Shown piece after piece: positions 4,515-7,151 of a stretch of 7,151 nucleotides of DNA. How positions within the stretch are numbered: position 1 is the stretch's first letter; the number at the start of each line of letters is the position of its first letter. The notes beneath the pieces are model-generated. The model did not search any database. It saw only the letters and a program-made list of their open reading frames with translations, and was not told where the DNA came from. Source of the DNA: Elusimicrobiota bacterium (GTDB lineage: Bacteria; Elusimicrobiota; Elusimicrobia; UBA1565; UBA9628); assembly GCA_028865585.1 (NCBI GenBank), contig JAGWJU010000061.1, forward strand, positions 1 through 7,151, in the 5' to 3' direction. A program made the translations under genes and the position numbers.

Positions 4515-6896
4515 ATGCCAACGAGGCGTCTTTTTCTGGCGACGGGGAACCTCCACAAGGTCCGTGAAATCGCGCAAGCCCTGGGCGGGCTCGACGTCGC
4601 TCTTGTGCTGCCCAAGGACTGCCCGGGATTTCCGGAAATCGACGAGGATCAACCGACCATCGAAGGCAACGCGCGCAAAAAAGCTCAAATCGGAGCGCGC
4701 TTCTGCGGCTCATGGGCGCTGGCCGACGACACGGGGCTCGAAGTGGAAGCGTTGGGCGGGCATCCCGGGGTTTACTCGGCGCGTTACGCCGGGCCCGGCT
4801 GCGATTTTGCGGACAATATCAGGAAACTTCTTTCCGAGCTTCAAGGCGTTCCGGCGCCGCGGCGCGCGGTGTTCCGCACCATCATGGCGCTGGCCGGGCC
4901 GGACGGATCTGTCGTTTGCGAGGAAGGGCGCCTGGAAGGGGAAATCATTCTTGAGCCGCGCGGACGCGATGGCTTCGGCTATGATCCCGTGTTTTATGTC
5001 CCGGAGGAGAAAAGGGCTCTGGCCGAGATGAGCCTCGAGGAAAAAAACAGACTGAGTCACCGTTCGCGGGCGTTGGCCGCCATTTTACCCCGCGTGAAGC
5101 GGGCTCTGGCTTTGGGCGCCGTCCTGCTCTGCGTCGGCGCCGCCAAGTCCCGCGCGCTTCCCACCGAGCAGGCGCCCCAGACCGTCTGGGACCAGATGAT
5201 GGCGGCGCAGTCCAACCAGGACATTTCCCAGGGCTACGACGATTTCTCCAACCGCCGCTACGCGCAGGCGGCGATGAAGTTCTCCAGCGCCGTGGCCGCG
5301 GATCCCAAGAATGCGGACGCGCACATGATGTTGGGCGCGGCCTATTACTGGCTGGGCGAGGTCGACGAGTCGCTTAAGGAATATCAAATCAGCCTCAAGC
5401 TCAATCCCAACAGCGCCCAACTCTACATCCTCCAAGGCATCTCGCTCGCTTACGAAGACCGCGATCAGGAGGCCTATCAGGCGTTCCGCAAGGCCATCGC
5501 GATTGACGCGACCCGTCCCGACGCATTCATGGATCTGGCCTCGCTGGAGGAGAGCCTCGGGAAAATCTCCGACGCGCTCGATCACCTCCGCCACGCCGTG
5601 GCGCTGTCGCCTTCCGAGCCCCTCTATCGCTTCCAGTTGGGCGCGCTTTACTATCTGCTCGGCCGCAGCCGGGACGCGGAAGCGGCGTTTCGCAAGGCGC
5701 TGTCGCTTAACCCGACGTTCGAGGACGCCTGGCTGGAGATGGGCGCGGTGCAGGAAAGCGACGGCGACTTGAAGTCGGCGCTGGCCAGCTACGGAAAGGC
5801 TTTGGCGCTCAAGGATCGCGATTCGGTGGCTCGCCTGCGCCTGGGCCGCGTTCTGCTGCGCGAAGGGCGCATGGCGGAGGCGCGCAAGATTTTCGCGGCT
5901 GCTTTTCATTTGACGCCGCGCGCGGGCGGGGCGGGGCTGCAGCTCTCCGTTGCTTATTCCGGGAAATCCGCCGCGGGCGGCGAGGCCGGAGCTGGAACCG
6001 GCGCCGCGCTGCAGGCGCAGTCCGCGAATCCGCCGGCTTTGCCCGGCGGGCTGCCCAAGCTTTCGGCCAACGATCCGCTTAACGTTTTCGAGCGCAATCT
6101 CGAGCGCATTCCGCTCGATCAGGACGCGGTCATGCAGGTGCAGGCCGTGTTCCTGCCCAAGCCTCGGCTTATCGAGCCCTCATCGAAGGAGCCGGGTGCG
6201 GGATCATCCGAGCTCAAGCGCGCGCTGCAGATGGCGGTCAACGGGCCGTCCCAGGGAATCCAGGCCGTCAGCCGCAGCTATCAAATCCGCGCCTCCGATC
6301 CGGCCGATCGCCGCCGGGAGATCTCGGCGATTTTGCGCGATCTGCAGCGGACCGTCGCCCAGGCGCCGCCGGGCAGCGACGTCCACTTGGGCATGAACCT
6401 AACTTTCAATAAGCTTCAGGAGGTGTCGTCCTCGTCCCAATCCGGCGGTGCGAGCGGCACGGGTCAAGATCCGTCCAATTCGAACGTTCTCTATGAGCCG
6501 CGCCAAGTCGGCAACGACATGGGGCTTTGGATCGTGGGCGTGGGGTGGATGGCTTTGGTGCAGGAGACCCTGCCTCAGCCCGGCGAGCCGCCCAATCATC
6601 CGGATCAGACCGACTGGTGGGTTGCCGAGGGGTTGGCCCGCGCGGATTTGGGCCAGGGCCGGCGCGCGCTCGATGCCTTCAAGCGTGCGGTCTTCCTCGA
6701 TCCGGCGAACGAGTCCGCGCTTCTGGGTTTGGGCGTGGCCTACGTCATCACCGGAGACGACAAGGGCGCGGAGGACACCTACCGCCGCATTCTGCGCCTT
6801 AATCCGAAGGATCGCGAGGCGCGCCAGGGTTTGAACTGGCTTTTGCGCCCGTCCGCCCTTAAGCCTTCGTCCGCGGGGGGCGTCCATGGCGGATAA
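4515..6896 (+). CDS. rdgB: RdgB/HAM1 purine NTP pyrophosphatase fused in frame to an exported TPR protein
   Basis: One open frame encodes 793 residues. Residues 1-193 are a complete RdgB/HAM1 enzyme, which hydrolyses ITP, dITP and XTP to the monophosphate and pyrophosphate. Visible motifs are TGNLHK (10-15, triphosphate contact), EGNARKK (50-56), DDTGLEVEAL (71-80, with the catalytic/metal aspartates), SARYAG (88-93), GFGYDPVF (153-160) and LSHRSRAL (180-187); E. coli RdgB ends just after this point, at 197. Without a stop the frame continues through basic PRVKR, a hydrophobic stretch (about 197-210) and an AxA-like KSRA, typical of a signal peptide, into TPR repeats 1-7 (about 235-475). A proline/glycine-rich and unrecognised region follows (476-700), then TPR 8-9 (702-769). 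Either this is a real fusion with cytoplasmic RdgB and the TPRs across the membrane, or two genes whose separating stop was lost, with GTG 5094 as the second start. No Shine-Dalgarno is seen at 4515. It is divergent from mutY and overlaps murC by 11 bases. Confidence 0.88.
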   Translation: MPTRRLFLATGNLHKVREIAQALGGLDVALVLPKDCPGFPEIDEDQPTIEGNARKKAQIGARFCGSWALADDTGLEVEALGGHPGVYSARYAGPGCDFADNIRKLLSELQGVPAPRRAVFRTIMALAGPDGSVVCEEGRLEGEIILEPRGRDGFGYDPVFYVPEEKRALAEMSLEEKNRLSHRSRALAAILPRVKRALALGAVLLCVGAAKSRALPTEQAPQTVWDQMMAAQSNQDISQGYDDFSNRRYAQAAMKFSSAVAADPKNADAHMMLGAAYYWLGEVDESLKEYQISLKLNPNSAQLYILQGISLAYEDRDQEAYQAFRKAIAIDATRPDAFMDLASLEESLGKISDALDHLRHAVALSPSEPLYRFQLGALYYLLGRSRDAEAAFRKALSLNPTFEDAWLEMGAVQESDGDLKSALASYGKALALKDRDSVARLRLGRVLLREGRMAEARKIFAAAFHLTPRAGGAGLQLSVAYSGKSAAGGEAGAGTGAALQAQSANPPALPGGLPKLSANDPLNVFERNLERIPLDQDAVMQVQAVFLPKPRLIEPSSKEPGAGSSELKRALQMAVNGPSQGIQAVSRSYQIRASDPADRRREISAILRDLQRTVAQAPPGSDVHLGMNLTFNKLQEVSSSSQSGGASGTGQDPSNSNVLYEPRQVGNDMGLWIVGVGWMALVQETLPQPGEPPNHPDQTDWWVAEGLARADLGQGRRALDAFKRAVFLDPANESALLGLGVAYVITGDDKGAEDTYRRILRLNPKDREARQGLNWLLRPSALKPSSAGGVHGG
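5094..6896 (+). other. TPR part of the fused frame; possible separate gene from GTG 5094
   Basis: A GTG at 5094 lies exactly at the end of the RdgB domain and would give a 600-residue protein starting with a classical signal peptide: (M)KR, hydrophobic ALALGAVLLCVGAA, then KSRA followed by LPTEQ as the cleavage site. Seven consecutive 34-residue TPRs (fused-frame residues about 235-475) show the expected pattern, for example LGAAYYWLGEVDESLKEY with LNPNS at the turn. After 225 residues with no TPR character two more repeats follow (702-769). TPR arrays bind proteins or peptides; no catalytic motif is visible. As a stand-alone product it would be periplasmic. No ribosome binding site precedes the GTG, so expression would depend on translation arriving from rdgB, or on the fusion. 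The stop, TAA 6894-6896, lies inside murC. Confidence 0.5.
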
Positions 6897-7151
6897 GGCG
6901 CGGGACGCGATGCGGCCGTTTTTGCGCCGCGTCCATTTTGTGGGCATCGGCGGCTCCGGCATGAGCGGCATCGCCGAGGTGCTGCACAACCTGGGCTACG
7001 AGGTCACCGGCTCGGACGCCAAACGGGGCGAAGCCGTCCAGCACTTGGCCGCGGCCGGGATCAAGATCTGGCTGGGCCACGCCGCCGCGCACGTGCGCGG
7101 CGCCCAGGTCGTGGTCGCAAGCTCCGCGGTGCCTCAGGAGAATCCCGAGCT
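6886..7151 (+). CDS. murC: UDP-N-acetylmuramate--L-alanine ligase MurC, N-terminal part (runs off right edge)
   Basis: The ATG at 6886 opens 88 codons up to the window edge. Residues about 15-22 read VHFVGIGG, followed by SGMSGIAEVL: the Rossmann-type GxGGxGMSG motif that defines the MurC N-terminal domain, where UDP-MurNAc binds. VTGSDAKRG, GIKIWLGHAAAHV and VVVASSAVPQENPE follow in the usual MurC order. The enzyme adds L-alanine to UDP-MurNAc with ATP in the cytoplasm, the first step of the peptidoglycan stem peptide. The ATP-binding central domain lies outside the window. The start overlaps the end of the TPR frame by 11 bases (ATG to TAA), which favours translational coupling. A G-run at 6875-6880 stands 5 bases before the ATG and may serve as a weak ribosome binding site. 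In many bacteria murC sits in the division and cell wall cluster; here only its upstream neighbour is visible. Confidence 0.94.
   Translation, partial: MADKARDAMRPFLRRVHFVGIGGSGMSGIAEVLHNLGYEVTGSDAKRGEAVQHLAAAGIKIWLGHAAAHVRGAQVVVASSAVPQENPE

Noticed and set aside
4259..4615. Upstream extension of the mutY frame towards 4615
   Set aside because: The frame stays open, but the translation is Arg/Gly/Pro-rich, lies opposite rdgB and in another frame over the BON gene, and has no MutY similarity.
4477..4713. Upstream extension of the BON frame to ATG 4713
   Set aside because: It would bury the signal peptide and lipobox about 100 residues inside and lies opposite the rdgB coding region. The lipobox fixes the start at or just after 4476.
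5085..5909. Minus-strand open frame of 274 codons opposite the TPR repeats
   Set aside because: Antisense to repeated, GC-biased TPR codons, low in motif content and rich in Arg/Gln/Ala; it mirrors the repeat period and is not an independent gene.
1..7151. GGATCC at the left edge and GAGCT at the right edge as cloning junctions (BamHI/SacI)
   Set aside because: Both GGATCC (near 5300) and GAGCTC (near 6209) also occur inside the window, so a clean double-digest insert is not supported; the match at the edges may be chance.
1..7151. Search by eye for CRISPR repeats, insertion sequences, phage or toxin-antitoxin genes
   Set aside because: No regularly spaced direct repeats, terminal inverted repeats, transposase/integrase motifs or small paired ORFs were found; the protein-level repeats (TPR, AFG) explain the repetition seen.

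Overview
The window is a gene-dense piece of a high-GC bacterial chromosome: by eye, third codon positions are mostly G or C. It holds ordinary housekeeping genes and I see no prophage, transposon, CRISPR array or defence system. A lipoprotein with a clear lipobox, an exported TPR region, MurC and a bacterial-type tRNA-Asp point to a peptidoglycan-bearing, probably diderm bacterium. The phylum cannot be fixed from sequence alone. The repertoire would fit an uncultured high-GC lineage such as Elusimicrobiota, but that is a guess.

Layout, left to right. (1) At 1-257, minus strand, is the start of a membrane-anchored GT21/GT2-type glycosyltransferase that runs off the left edge. (2) At 309-1283, plus strand, is a broken lipase maturation factor (LMF) gene. 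Its N-terminal and C-terminal parts lie in one frame, separated by a TAG, and most of the membrane-spanning middle is missing. (3) At 1329-1407 is tRNA-Asp(GUC), followed within 40 bases by a trans-sulfuration-type PLP enzyme (1444-2601) with no terminator between them. A hairpin with a short T-rich tail at 2589-2621 ends this unit. (4) At 2614-4476, minus strand, three packed genes read BON-domain lipoprotein, then mutY, then a small two-helix membrane protein with LiaF-like AFG repeats. (5) Divergent from these, at 4515-6896, is one unbroken 793-codon frame. It joins a complete RdgB/HAM1 nucleotide-sanitising domain directly to a signal-peptide-like segment and a nine-TPR protein. (6) murC starts inside the end of that frame with an 11-base overlap and runs off the right edge.

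How the genes relate: mutY (repair of A opposite 8-oxoG) and rdgB (removal of ITP/XTP/dITP) are transcribed divergently from a 38-base gap, so two protections against damaged or deaminated purines share one control region. The TPR region is translationally close to murC, which suggests an envelope role but does not prove it. The LiaF-like protein and the BON lipoprotein are also envelope proteins, flanking mutY in one likely operon.

The points most worth a second look are the RdgB-TPR fusion, the Leu in place of the usual substrate-binding Arg in the PLP enzyme, the decayed LMF gene, and the absence of a conventional start codon at the mutY domain boundary. I found no convincing new multi-gene system.
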